From the NCBI RefSeq assembly GCF_004214935.1, contig NZ_SFCC01000025.1, forward strand, positions 1 through 62,992: a stretch of 62,992 bases of DNA, read 5' to 3'. The notes beneath the pieces are model-generated. The model saw nothing but the letters and a program-made list of their open reading frames with translations, did no database searches and was not told where the DNA came from. The stretch's first letter is position 1. The number at the start of each line of letters is the position of its first letter. Positions 1 through 8,095 of the stretch are shown in pieces. A program made the position numbers and the translations under genes. The stretch is from Amycolatopsis suaedae (GTDB lineage: Bacteria > Actinomycetota > Actinomycetes > Mycobacteriales > Pseudonocardiaceae).

Positions 1-69
1 CTCCGCGCCCTACTCGTCCTCACCCACCACGAACAACACCACCCCACCAGCACCACCCACACCCACTGA
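1..69 (+). CDS. C-terminal fragment of an unidentified protein
   Basis: Frame 1 is open from the window edge to a TGA at 67-69 and encodes 22 residues ending in a His/Thr-rich tail (HPTSTTHTH). The GC-rich third positions fit a coding 3' end, and a strong dyad that looks like a shared terminator follows at 93-141. The upstream part lies outside the window, so no function can be given. The reading could also be chance. Confidence 0.4.
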   Translation, partial: LRALLVLTHHEQHHPTSTTHTH

Positions 70-92
70 CCAGCCAAAACAGGATGAAAAAT

Positions 93-141
93 CCCCAATG
101 TGGCATTGGGGAACTTGAACTCCCCCAATGCCACATTGGGG
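93..141. terminator. CCCCAAT dyad between convergent genes
   Basis: Two 19-nt arms (93-111 and 123-141) are perfect reverse complements around an 11-nt spacer. Each arm is itself a quasi-palindrome, CCCCAAT-N5-ATTGGGG. The dyad sits 24 bp after the stop of the left-hand + gene and 20 bp after the end of the - strand regulator. It probably works as a bidirectional terminator. The nested symmetry is also typical of dispersed repeats. Confidence 0.65.
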
Positions 142-160
142 GCACACAGCGATGGACGGC

Positions 161-805
161 CTAGCGGCCCAGATCGTGGGCCAGGCCCTCCTCGATCGCC
201 AGCCTGGTCAGCTCGGGACGGCGGCGCCTGCCGGTCTTGTCACGGATCCGGTCCAGGTAGGAACGCACGGTGCGCACGCTGATGGACATCGCCTCGGCGA
301 TGTCCTGGTCCCGCTCCCCCGCCGCCACCAGCGACAGGACCTGCCGTTCCCGCTCGGACAGCACCAGCTTCGGCCCCGCGGCCTTGTCCCGCGCGGAGTC
401 CAGCACGAACGAGGCCAGCGTCGGCGAGACGTAGGAGTTGCCAGCCGCGATCTCCCTGACCGCACGCAGGATCTCGTCGCCGTCGGCGTCCTTGGACAGG
501 TACCCGCGGGCCCCGGCCGCGATGGCGCCCAGCACCTCCGACTGCCCGGCGTGCGCCGACACCACGAGCACCCGGTGCCCCATGCCGACCACCTCGAGCA
601 CGGCCGCGGCGTCGGCGACGCCCCGCAGCTTGAGATCGAGCACCACGACGCAGCCGGGCGCCTCCCGGCTCGCCGCGAACCGGGCGACCGAGTCGGCCAC
701 CGGACCGAGTTCGATGTCCTCGGCCTCGTCGAGCAAACGCGCCACCGCGCTGCGGTACAGCGGATGGTCCTCGACCACCCCGACCCTGATCCGCGCCTGG
801 GTCAT
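161..805 (-). CDS. NarL/FixJ-family response regulator
   Basis: This 214-residue protein has an N-terminal receiver domain (about 5-120): acidic pair E12/D13, phospho-acceptor Asp57 in VVLDLKL, and the conserved Lys in YLSKD. A LuxR-type helix-turn-helix follows (about 145-210; LSERERQVLSLVA, then SVRTVRSYLDRI). It should bind DNA when phosphorylated by a sensor kinase, but no kinase gene is in view, so it is an orphan here. The ATG at 805 is chosen because GAGGGGTGGAGC lies just upstream; an in-frame start at 850 has no such site. The family is clear; the target genes are unknown. Confidence 0.9.
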   Translation of the reverse strand: MTQARIRVGVVEDHPLYRSAVARLLDEAEDIELGPVADSVARFAASREAPGCVVVLDLKLRGVADAAAVLEVVGMGHRVLVVSAHAGQSEVLGAIAAGARGYLSKDADGDEILRAVREIAAGNSYVSPTLASFVLDSARDKAAGPKLVLSERERQVLSLVAAGERDQDIAEAMSISVRTVRSYLDRIRDKTGRRRRPELTRLAIEEGLAHDLGR

Positions 806-913
806 GCTCCACCCCTCACCGGCCCCTGCCGAACACGACTCCACGAACACTAGTGCCTGAACCCCCGCCTACCTAGTGCATAGGTTGTAGGCATTTCTTC
901 CGACACCCGTGGG

Positions 914-1330
914 TCAGTCCTCCCCGGTACGCAGTGACGCGACGAAACGCTCGAACTCGGCGGCCACCTCGCTGGACCGGCCGGGTGACGCGCACGCGAC
1001 CTCGACGATCACCCTGTCCGGCCCGCCCGCGACGGCCAGGTGGACGAACGTCACCTCCGGGGTGGTCGTCCACACGACCTGCCCGAGCACGGGGTGTTCG
1101 ACGACCTCGACCGATCCGTGCTCGCCCGCGGCGTGGCCGGCGATGTCGGGCAGGGGCGCTGGATCGGGCCGGTGCTCGGCCCGCATGGTGATGGCGGCGG
1201 GACCGCTACCACGCCGCGCCGCGAACACCACACCGCTGCCGACGGGAACCTCCGTCCAGCCCGCGGGGAGGTCGAACTCGAGTGGCACCGCGATGGGCTC
1301 GGCGTCGCCGGAGTGCTCGACCACGGTCAT
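914..1330 (-). CDS. Conserved hypothetical protein, last gene of a putative secretion-related operon
   Basis: This 138-residue protein has no signal peptide or membrane segment. The start MTVVEHSGDAEPIAVPLEFD leads into alternating strands and a C-terminal helix ending ASLRTGED. The ATG overlaps the stop of the upstream gene by 4 bp, so translation is probably coupled. Its layout (a PAGW strand, then WTTTPEVTFVHLAV) loosely recalls small LpqN-like actinobacterial proteins; that is a resemblance, not an assignment. Its role probably follows its two operon partners, which look helical or type VII-like. Confidence 0.75.
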   Translation of the reverse strand: MTVVEHSGDAEPIAVPLEFDLPAGWTEVPVGSGVVFAARRGSGPAAITMRAEHRPDPAPLPDIAGHAAGEHGSVEVVEHPVLGQVVWTTTPEVTFVHLAVAGGPDRVIVEVACASPGRSSEVAAEFERFVASLRTGED

Positions 1331-1920
1331 CGTTCCTCCCACGCGGGTGCCGAGGCCAGCCGCCTGCTCGCCCCGGCCAGTTCCACGATCACCGCGGTGA
1401 CCCTGCTGGTCACGCCGGCGAGGTCGGCCACGCCGAGCCTGGTGATCCGTTCCGAGATGTCGTCGACGTAGGCCCGCAACGCCGTCCCCGCGCTCCTGGC
1501 GAGCACGGCGGCGGCCGGGCGGGTGACCGGGTCGGCCAGCAGGGCGGCGACCGCCGGATTCACCTCGGTCACCAGCATCCGGTAGGCCTGCTGCGCCCGC
1601 GCGACCAGCTCGCCCGACTCGGCGAGCAGGTCCGCACCGGTCCGCAGCACGTCGACGATCTCGCCCAGCGCGTCGAGGGAGCCGTCGAGTTCGGACAGGC
1701 TGTCGGCGCACTCGCGGCCGTGGCACGCCACGGCGAGCTGGGCGGCAGCGGCGGCCAGGTCGGCGTGCAATGCGGCGAACTCGTCGGCGTGGCGGCGCAG
1801 CCGGCCGGCCTGCTCGGCGATGGTCTCCGGGCATCCGCCTGCCAGCAGCGGCAACACGGTCACCGGACCGGCGCCAGGGGCGGCGGCGTCCATCGCACCC
1901 GAATCGGGGACGGCCCGCAT
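1327..1920 (-). CDS. Helical protein, possible WXG100/ESX-like partner
   Basis: This 197-residue protein is almost entirely Ala/Leu/Arg/Glu-rich helix. Two coiled-coil-like stretches (about 35-110 and 115-190) have heptad spacing, e.g. AGRLRRHADEFAALHADLA. There is no signal peptide, membrane segment or clear W-x-G turn. The ATG at 1920 lies 2 bp after the stop of the upstream gene, and the 3' end overlaps the downstream start by 4 bp, so the three genes form one operon. Long helical hairpins of this kind are typical of type VII secretion substrates, but without the motif the link is inference. Confidence 0.75.
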   Translation of the reverse strand: MRAVPDSGAMDAAAPGAGPVTVLPLLAGGCPETIAEQAGRLRRHADEFAALHADLAAAAAQLAVACHGRECADSLSELDGSLDALGEIVDVLRTGADLLAESGELVARAQQAYRMLVTEVNPAVAALLADPVTRPAAAVLARSAGTALRAYVDDISERITRLGVADLAGVTSRVTAVIVELAGASRRLASAPAWEER

Positions 1921-1922
1921 GG

Positions 1923-2603
1923 TCAGTGTCCCGCCGGCCGGTAGACGCTCACCCGCGCCGCGCCGGCGGGCTGCCCGACGAGGCCGCGGTTGTAGATCCG
2001 GCCGTCGGTACCGACGATGCCGACGCTCGCCGGTGCGGCAGGCGGCCGCAGCACCACCACGTCACCGGGACGGACCCCGCCGGGCACCTCGTCGAGGTGG
2101 TGCGACGTGCCCGCGTGCACCTCGACCAGCGACAGCCGGGCCTGGTTGTCGGGCTGGCCGGACAGCCAGTCGTCGAGTTGCGCGGCGTCGCCGATGCCGG
2201 CCGCGCCGGGCTCGCCGAACCCCGCGGTCGCCAGGTGGGTGAGCACGGACACGACCGCGCCGGGATCGTCGCTGGCACCGCTTCCGTCGGCGGCCGCCCG
2301 GGACGCCAGCACGCCGGGCGCGACCGTGTCCCACATCGTGGAGCCGTTCGCGGCCTGGTTGTCCTCGGCGCAGCTGCTGACCACGCCGTTGAGCTGGCGC
2401 AGCGTGGTGAGCAGGATCGCCAGTGCCCCGACGAGGCGCTGGTGCAGGAGTTCGGCGGAGACGGCGGCCGGCCTGCCGATCGGGCCGAGGCCGGCGACCG
2501 GCGGCGTCCGCTCCAGTTCGCTGAGTGCGTTGGCACCACGCAGGATGATCCCGCCCAGGTTGCCCGCCCCGGCACGCATGTCGGAGGACGCGTTGGAACC
2601 CAT
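1923..2603 (-). CDS. Helical plus degenerate NlpC/CHAP-like protein, first gene of operon
   Basis: The protein has 226 residues. An N-terminal helical region (about 1-100; LHQRLVGALAILLTTLRQLN) is followed by a C-terminal part containing RPGDVVVLRP and ASVGIVGTDGRIY. These match the strand-turn pattern of NlpC/P60 or CHAP domains (PGDLVFF...HVGIY), but the catalytic Cys and His are absent. The ATG at 2603 has an excellent GGGAGGAGG site upstream. It leads an operon with the two helical/unknown genes. A role as a secreted or scaffold protein of a type VII-like system is speculation. Confidence 0.75.
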   Translation of the reverse strand: MGSNASSDMRAGAGNLGGIILRGANALSELERTPPVAGLGPIGRPAAVSAELLHQRLVGALAILLTTLRQLNGVVSSCAEDNQAANGSTMWDTVAPGVLASRAAADGSGASDDPGAVVSVLTHLATAGFGEPGAAGIGDAAQLDDWLSGQPDNQARLSLVEVHAGTSHHLDEVPGGVRPGDVVVLRPPAAPASVGIVGTDGRIYNRGLVGQPAGAARVSVYRPAGH

Positions 2604-2713
2604 CGACCTCCTCCCGTCGCGCACAGCGTAGAAGCGGGCGAATGCGACGCCGGACGGCAAAAATACCCACCGTGGCCGCGTCCACAGTGGATGGTTCTCG
2701 TACTGTGGACGAC

Positions 2714-3382
2714 GTGAGTCCCCGCCCGTACGTCCTGCTCTCCGCGGCCATGTCGCTGGACGGTCACCTCGACACCGCCGAGGGACCCCGGCTCGTGCTG
2801 TCGTCCGACGAGGACTGGGACCGGGTCGACGAGGTCCGGGCCGGCTGCGACGCCATCCTGGTCGGCGCGGCCACGATCCGTTCGGACAACCCGCGCCTGC
2901 GGGTGCGCTCCGCCGCACGGCGCCGGGAACGGACCGAACGCGGCCTGCCGCCCGACCCGGTGAAGGTGACGCTGACGGCGACCGGCGACCTGGACCCGGC
3001 CGGCCAGTTCTTCACCGCCGGTGACGCGCAGCGGCTGGTCTACGCCCCCGCGTCCGCGGTGGACCGGGCGCGGGACCGGCTGGGCGAGGTGGCCACGGTC
3101 GTCGAAGGCGAGGACCTGACCGGCGTGCTGGCCGACCTGGCCGCGCGCGGCGTACGCAGGCTCATGGTGGAGGGCGGCGGAACGGTGCACACCCAGTTCC
3201 TCGCCGCCGATCTCGCCGACGAGCTGCACCTGGTCGTGGCGCCGTTCCTGCTCGGTTCGGCAGGCGGCGCGCGGTTCACCGGCCCGGCGGAGTTCCCGCA
3301 GTCACCGCGGCGGCCGATGCGGCTGGCAGGCGTCGAGCCGATCGGCGACCTGGTGCTGATGCGCTACACGGTGGGAGGCTGA
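2714..3382 (+). CDS. RibD C-terminal (pyrimidine reductase) domain protein
   Basis: This 222-residue single-domain protein has the dihydrofolate-reductase-like fold of the RibD reductase: YVLLSAAMSLDGHLDT at the start, GCDAILVGAATIRSDNPRL for NADPH/substrate binding, and RLMVEGGGTVHTQFL. The family reduces the ribosyl-aminopyrimidine intermediate of riboflavin synthesis. The deaminase half is encoded separately, 1 bp downstream, so two proteins replace one bifunctional RibD. The GTG at 2714 fits the protein family. There is no good ribosome site, and TACTGT just upstream suggests a leaderless message; an ATG at 2642 is the alternative. Confidence 0.85.
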   Translation: MSPRPYVLLSAAMSLDGHLDTAEGPRLVLSSDEDWDRVDEVRAGCDAILVGAATIRSDNPRLRVRSAARRRERTERGLPPDPVKVTLTATGDLDPAGQFFTAGDAQRLVYAPASAVDRARDRLGEVATVVEGEDLTGVLADLAARGVRRLMVEGGGTVHTQFLAADLADELHLVVAPFLLGSAGGARFTGPAEFPQSPRRPMRLAGVEPIGDLVLMRYTVGG

Positions 3383-3383
3383 C

Positions 3384-3830
3384 GTGTCCGACCTGTCCCG
3401 CCTGCGGCAGGCCGTCGACCTGGCGCACGAGTGCCCGCCGTCGGTGACGTTCCGGGTGGGCTGCGTGATCACCGGTGCCGACGGCACGGTGCTGGCGACC
3501 GGGTACTCCGGCGAGACCGATCCGCACGACCACGCCGAGGAGGTCGCGCTGGCGAAGCTGGCGGGCGACCCGCGGCTGGCCGGCGCGACCGTCTACAGCT
3601 CGCTGGAGCCGTGCAGCAGCCGCTCGTCCCGCCCGGCCAGCTGCACCCGGCTGATCCTGGACGCCGGGATTCCCCGGATCGTGTTCGCCTGGCGGGAGCC
3701 GCCGCTGTTCGTCGACTGCGTCGGCGCGGAGACGCTGGCCGCCGCCGGGCGCGAGGTCGTGGAGCTGCCCGAGCTGGCGCCGCTGGTCCGCGAGGCCAAC
3801 GCCCACCTGGAGCTGCCGCCGGAGCCGTGA
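3384..3830 (+). CDS. RibD-type deaminase domain protein (zinc-dependent)
   Basis: This 148-residue protein has the cytidine-deaminase fold with the zinc motifs His50-Ala-Glu52 (DHAEEVAL) and Pro-Cys77...Cys87 (LEPCSSRSSRPASC). The Cys spacing is one residue longer than in typical RibD. It probably acts as diaminohydroxyphosphoribosylaminopyrimidine deaminase, paired with the reductase encoded 1 bp upstream. GTG at 3384 follows GGGAGGC. The stop codon lies inside a hairpin shared with the convergent gene. A different deaminase substrate cannot be excluded. Confidence 0.82.
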   Translation: MSDLSRLRQAVDLAHECPPSVTFRVGCVITGADGTVLATGYSGETDPHDHAEEVALAKLAGDPRLAGATVYSSLEPCSSRSSRPASCTRLILDAGIPRIVFAWREPPLFVDCVGAETLAAAGREVVELPELAPLVREANAHLELPPEP

Positions 3831-3844
3831 GACTCCGGCGGCAG
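3813..3844. terminator. Bidirectional terminator hairpin overlapping a stop codon
   Basis: CTGCCGCCGGAG (3813-3824) and CTCCGGCGGCAG (3833-3844) form a perfect 12-bp stem with an 8-nt loop. The TGA of the deaminase gene lies in the loop, and the convergent secreted-protein gene ends 8 bp further on. Neither side has a T-run, as is usual in actinobacteria. Confidence 0.7.
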
Positions 3845-3851
3845 AGCCGCG

Positions 3852-4466
3852 TCAGCGAACCAGCGTCGTGGTGAGCCGCTTGCCGGAGGTCGGGTAGCAG
3901 TACTTCTCCAGCTCGGCGGTGCCCCCGCCGCTGGTCGGCACGGTCACCCGGCCGGTCATGCCCGGCTGCTCGTAGCTGGTGCCGGCGAGGTCGGTGGTGA
4001 CCAGGCCCCGGCCGTCGGACGACAGGTTCAGGGTCAGCTTGGGCATACGGAAGTCGGCGCCGCCCTTGATCACCGGCCCGGGGATGGTGAGCGTGGCGAT
4101 TCCGCCGGACCACTCGATCCGCGGCGGCAGCTCACCGAGGCCGACGCCGCCGGTCAGGGTGATGTCGTTGATCCGCGCGCCACCGACGGCGATCTTGACC
4201 ACCAGGTTGGTCACGTGGAGGAACCGCGGCTCGGTCTTGATCAGCTGGTGGTCGAGGCCGACCAGGAAGTCGCTGCCGCCGTCCACGGTCGCCGGAGCGG
4301 TCGAGTCGATGACGTACTTGTGGTCGAGGGTGAACGGGCCGGACGGCGCCACGACCTTGCAGCTGTACTCGACGTTGCGCATCTCGGCGCTCGCTGCCTG
4401 CGGCAGACCGACCACGGCGGCAAGCGCGACGGCCATGGCCGCCACGATCTTGACCAGTTTCTTCAC
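3852..4466 (-). CDS. Secreted hypothetical beta-rich protein
   Basis: The 204-residue product begins with a Sec signal peptide (VKKLVKIVAAMAVALAAVVG, cleavage likely after QAASA). The mature part is beta-strand-rich with two well-separated Cys (YSCKVV near the start, EKYCYP near the end) that could form a disulfide. It resembles the small actinobacterial secreted families of the DUF6801 kind, but that is only a tentative match. GTG at 4466 is chosen because GAGGAG precedes it and the signal peptide then starts correctly. It is monocistronic. Confidence 0.8.
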   Translation of the reverse strand: MKKLVKIVAAMAVALAAVVGLPQAASAEMRNVEYSCKVVAPSGPFTLDHKYVIDSTAPATVDGGSDFLVGLDHQLIKTEPRFLHVTNLVVKIAVGGARINDITLTGGVGLGELPPRIEWSGGIATLTIPGPVIKGGADFRMPKLTLNLSSDGRGLVTTDLAGTSYEQPGMTGRVTVPTSGGGTAELEKYCYPTSGKRLTTTLVR

Positions 4467-4547
4467 GAAGCGTCGCTCCTCGTCGGGAAAGGGTTCTGGG
4501 ACGCGCGACGCTAACCGGACATCCTGGCAGAAACCTTGCAACGCACG

Positions 4548-5435
4548 TCAGGGCCGCAGGTCCATCCCGAGGTCGAGTGCGGGAGCCGAATGGGTCAGGG
4601 CACCGACGGCCAGGTAGTCGACGCCGGTCACCGCGTACTCCCTGGCCACCTCCAGGCGCAGCCCGCCCGACGCCTCCAGCCGCGTCTTCGGCGACACCGC
4701 GTCGCGGCGGCGCACCGCCTCGGCGCAGTCCGCGGGGGTGAAGTTGTCCAGCAGCACCTCGTCGGCCTGCGCGGTCAGCGCCTCGTCGAGCTGGCCGAGG
4801 TCGTCGACCTCCACCTCGCACGGCAGCTCGCCTGCCAGCTCCCGCGCCGCGCGCAGTGCCGCCGTGACCGATCCCGCCGCCACCACGTGGTTGTCCTTGA
4901 TCAGCACGGCGTCACCGAGCCCGAACCGGTGGTTGACCCCGCCACCGCAGCGCACCGCGTACTTCTCCAGTAGCCGCAGGCCGGGCAACGTCTTGCGGGA
5001 GTCCCGGATCGCGCACCCCGTTCCGTCCACTTCGGACACCCAGGCCGCGGTGCGGGTGGCGATCCCGGACAGGTGACACAGCAGGTTCAGTGCCGTCCGC
5101 TCGGCGCCGAGCAGCCCGCGCACCGGCCCGCACAGCACCAGCGCCGGTTCCCCCGCCGCCAGCCACGCGCCGTCGACGTCACGGCGCAGCACCTCGTAGT
5201 CCCGGCCCAGCACGGCGTCGAACACCGCGAGCGCGACCGGGATGCCGGCGACGGTGCCCGCGGTCCGCGGGGTCAGCTCCGCCGTCGCGACGGCGGTCGC
5301 CGGCACGGTGGCCTCGGTGGTGACGTCCCTGCCGTAGCGCAGGTCCTCGGCCAGCGCCGTCTCCACGACCCGCGTGACGTCGGCGGGATCCAGCCCCGCC
5401 GCCTCCAGTGCCGCGACGACCTGCTCGGAGATCAC
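4548..5435 (-). CDS. nadC: Quinolinate phosphoribosyltransferase (decarboxylating)
   Basis: This 295-residue enzyme converts quinolinate plus PRPP to nicotinate mononucleotide, the last step of de novo pyridine-ring synthesis. Typical motifs are LLCHLSGIATRTA, the RDSRKTLPGLR substrate loop, KYAVRCGGGVNHR and LIKDNHV. The length is normal. Its start overlaps the nadB stop by 4 bp, and it is the last gene of nadA-nadB-nadC. The operon should be repressed by the divergent NrtR. Confidence 0.97.
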   Translation of the reverse strand: MISEQVVAALEAAGLDPADVTRVVETALAEDLRYGRDVTTEATVPATAVATAELTPRTAGTVAGIPVALAVFDAVLGRDYEVLRRDVDGAWLAAGEPALVLCGPVRGLLGAERTALNLLCHLSGIATRTAAWVSEVDGTGCAIRDSRKTLPGLRLLEKYAVRCGGGVNHRFGLGDAVLIKDNHVVAAGSVTAALRAARELAGELPCEVEVDDLGQLDEALTAQADEVLLDNFTPADCAEAVRRRDAVSPKTRLEASGGLRLEVAREYAVTGVDYLAVGALTHSAPALDLGMDLRP

Positions 5436-7066
5436 GCCGCCACCGCCTCGACCGGGTCGGCCAGCACCGGCTGGCCGGACGGGCTCAACCGCACCAGCTG
5501 ACTACGCGCCCACCGGACGTCGTCGCGCCCCGGGAAGTCGACGCGCACGTGACAGCCCCGCGACTCGGTCCGCCGCGCTGCCGCCACCAGCAGTGCCTGC
5601 GCCGCCAGCGTCAGCGCGGCGTCCTCCACCGCGCGCTGGCTGCCCAGCCCGCTCGGCCGTGTCGCCAGGTCCAGCACCGAGCCGAGCACGGCCAGCCCCT
5701 CGGCGTCCCTGCCGATGCCCGCGTACCGGCTCATCGCGCGCTGCAGCGGGTCCCGGTCGGCCACCATGACCGGCGGGAACTCCGGCAGCCGTCCCCGTTC
5801 GGTGTCGGCGGGCCGGTCGGCGGCGACCGCTTCGGCCACCCGTGCGCCGACCACCAGGCCTTCCAGCAGGCTGTTGGACGCCAGCCGGTTCGCCCCGTGC
5901 AGCCCGGTGCGGGCCACCTCGCCGGCCGCGTACAGGCCCGCGACACCGGTACGCCCGCTGGTGTCGGTGACGACGCCGCCGCAGGCGAAGTGCGCGGCGG
6001 GTGTCACCGGGATCGGCTCGCGCAGCGGGTCGATCCCCGCTGCCAGGCAGGCCGCGTGCACCGTCGGGAACCGGGTGGCGAACCCGGCGATCCCGGTCGC
6101 GTCGAGGAAGACGTGGTCGTCGACCCCGCCGGGCGCCTGGGTCATCCGCCGGGTCACGGCCGCGGACACGACGTCGCGCGGCGCGAGGTCGCCGAGCGGG
6201 TGCACGCCCCGCATGACGGGCGCGCCGGTGGTGTCGACCAGCGTGGCGCCCTCGCCCCGCACCGCCTCGGTCACCAGCGGCCTGCGGCCGGTCGCCCCCG
6301 GCTGGAACAGCACCGTCGGGTGGAACTGGACGAACTCCATGTCCGCGACCGCGGCACCCGCCCGCAACGCGAGCGCCAGCCCGTCGCCGGTGGCGATCTC
6401 CGGGTTGGACGTGGCCTGGTAGAGCTGGCCCAGCCCGCCGGTTGCCAGCAGCACCGCACCGGCACGCACCACGCCGAGCACGCCGTCCGGGTCCAGCACG
6501 GTCAGCCCGGTGACGGCGCCGGCCGGGGTGCGCAGGGCGTCGACCGCGACGTGCCGCTCCAGCACAGGCAGCCGCCCGTCGCGCGCGGTGGCGACCAGTG
6601 CTCGCTGGACCTCGGCGCCGGTGGCGTCCCCACCGGCGTGGATGACCCGGAACGCCGAGTGGCCGCCCTCCCTGGTCCTGGCCAGCAGGCCGCCGGCGCC
6701 GGGGTCGAACCTGGCGCCGGCGGCTCGCAGGCCGGTGACGGCGGCGGGACCACCGGCCAGGATCTCGGCGACCGCGGCCGGATCACACAGCCCCGCACCG
6801 GCGGTGAGGGTGTCGGCCACGTGCCGGTCGACCGAGTCCCCTTCATCGTGCTCGCCGGGGAGCACGACCGCCACCCCGCCCTGTGCCCAGCGGGTGTTGC
6901 CGTCGGCCACGCCGGCCTTGGTGACCACCAGGACCCGCAGCCCGAGCTCGGTGGCACGCAGCGCGGCGGTCAGCCCGGCGACGCCGCTGCCGACCACGAC
7001 CAGGTCCGCCGAGGCCTCCCAGCGAGGTCCGGTTTTCGCCTCTAGATCGCAAACCGGGCTGGTCAC
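5432..7066 (-). CDS. nadB: L-aspartate oxidase
   Basis: This 544-residue FAD enzyme oxidises L-aspartate to iminoaspartate. It shows the dinucleotide-binding motif VVVGSGVAGLTAAL near residue 25, the NTRWAQGGVAVVL flavin segment, MEFVQFHPT, the RGEGATLVDTTG loop and GLYAAGEVA near the C-terminus. Start and stop overlap the neighbouring nad genes by 4 bp each. The first codons contain a second copy of the NrtR-like operator (7030-7056). Confidence 0.97.
   Translation of the reverse strand: MTSPVCDLEAKTGPRWEASADLVVVGSGVAGLTAALRATELGLRVLVVTKAGVADGNTRWAQGGVAVVLPGEHDEGDSVDRHVADTLTAGAGLCDPAAVAEILAGGPAAVTGLRAAGARFDPGAGGLLARTREGGHSAFRVIHAGGDATGAEVQRALVATARDGRLPVLERHVAVDALRTPAGAVTGLTVLDPDGVLGVVRAGAVLLATGGLGQLYQATSNPEIATGDGLALALRAGAAVADMEFVQFHPTVLFQPGATGRRPLVTEAVRGEGATLVDTTGAPVMRGVHPLGDLAPRDVVSAAVTRRMTQAPGGVDDHVFLDATGIAGFATRFPTVHAACLAAGIDPLREPIPVTPAAHFACGGVVTDTSGRTGVAGLYAAGEVARTGLHGANRLASNSLLEGLVVGARVAEAVAADRPADTERGRLPEFPPVMVADRDPLQRAMSRYAGIGRDAEGLAVLGSVLDLATRPSGLGSQRAVEDAALTLAAQALLVAAARRTESRGCHVRVDFPGRDDVRWARSQLVRLSPSGQPVLADPVEAVAA
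7030..7056. promoter_or_regulatory. Second NrtR-like operator, inside the nadB 5' coding region
   Basis: CGGTTTTCG (7030-7038) and CGCAAACCG (7048-7056) are an inverted repeat with a 9-nt spacer. It matches the operator at 8096-8122 in arm sequence, spacer length and the first spacer bases (CCT): 22 of 27 positions by eye. It lies at the nadA/nadB junction, 10 bp inside nadB. Confidence 0.65.
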
Positions 7067-8073
7067 TCGCCACCGCCAGGCTTGCCGATCTCGATCATCC
7101 GCCGCACCGAGGCCCGCGCCCGCTCGGCCGTGGCCGGGTCGACGTCCACCTCGTCGGCCCCCTCGCGCAGGCAGCGCAACAGGGCCGCGGGAGTGATCAT
7201 CTTCATGTAACGGCAGGACGCCCGGTCGTTGACCGCGCGGAAGTCGATCTCCGGCGCCGCCTTGCGCAGCTGGTGCAGCATGCCGACCTCGGTCGCCACC
7301 AGCACGGACTTCGCGCTGGTCCGCCGGGCGGCGTGGACCATGTCGCCGGTGGACAGGATGTGCACCTTCTCCGGCGCGACGGCGCCCTCACCGGCCAGGT
7401 AGAGCGCCGAGGTGGCGCAGCCGCACTCCGGGTGGATGAACAGGTCGGCGTCCGGCGAGGCGGCCGCGCGCTGCGCGAGTTCGGGGCCGTTGATGCCGGC
7501 GTGGACGTGGCACTCCCCCGCCCAGATGTGCAGGTTCTCCCGGCCGGTCTCGCGCTTGACGTGCGCGCCGAGGAACTGGTCCGGGCAGAACAGCACCTCC
7601 TTGTCGGCCGGGATGGACGCCACGACGTCGACCGCGTTCGACGAGGTGCAGCAGATGTCGGTCTCCGCCTTCACCTCGGCGGTGGTGTTGACATAGGACA
7701 CGACGACCGCGCCGGGGTGCTGCGCCTTCCATTCCCGCAGCTGGGCGCCGGTGATGGAGTCGGCCAGCGAGCAGCCCGCGCGGGCGTCCGGGATCAGCAC
7801 CGTCTTGTCCGGGGCGAGGATCTTCGCCGTCTCCGCCATGAAGTGCACACCGCAGAACACGATGGTCGACGCGTCGCTGGCGGCCGCGATGCGGCTCAGC
7901 GCGAGCGAGTCACCGGTGTGGTCGGCGATGTCCTGGATCTCCGGCACCTGGTAGTTGTGGGCGAGCAGTACGGCGTCGCGCGCACGGGCGAGCTCACGCA
8001 CCTCTTCGGCCCACTCGGCGTTCGCCTCCACGCCCGAATACGGGGTGAGATCGTTGGCGTACAGGGTGCTCAT
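7063..8073 (-). CDS. nadA: Quinolinate synthase A
   Basis: This 336-residue [4Fe-4S] enzyme condenses iminoaspartate with dihydroxyacetone phosphate to quinolinate. It has VLLAHNYQVPEIQDIADHTG, Cys in TIVFCGVHFMAETA, Cys in CTSSNAVD and the HPECGC segment for cluster and substrate binding. The ATG at 8073 has a strong GAGGAGG site. It is the first gene of nadA-nadB-nadC, divergent from the NrtR gene across a 48-bp gap that holds the operator. Confidence 0.97.
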   Translation of the reverse strand: MSTLYANDLTPYSGVEANAEWAEEVRELARARDAVLLAHNYQVPEIQDIADHTGDSLALSRIAAASDASTIVFCGVHFMAETAKILAPDKTVLIPDARAGCSLADSITGAQLREWKAQHPGAVVVSYVNTTAEVKAETDICCTSSNAVDVVASIPADKEVLFCPDQFLGAHVKRETGRENLHIWAGECHVHAGINGPELAQRAAASPDADLFIHPECGCATSALYLAGEGAVAPEKVHILSTGDMVHAARRTSAKSVLVATEVGMLHQLRKAAPEIDFRAVNDRASCRYMKMITPAALLRCLREGADEVDVDPATAERARASVRRMIEIGKPGGGE

Positions 8074-8095
8074 CTCGGACCTCCTCGACTCGCAT

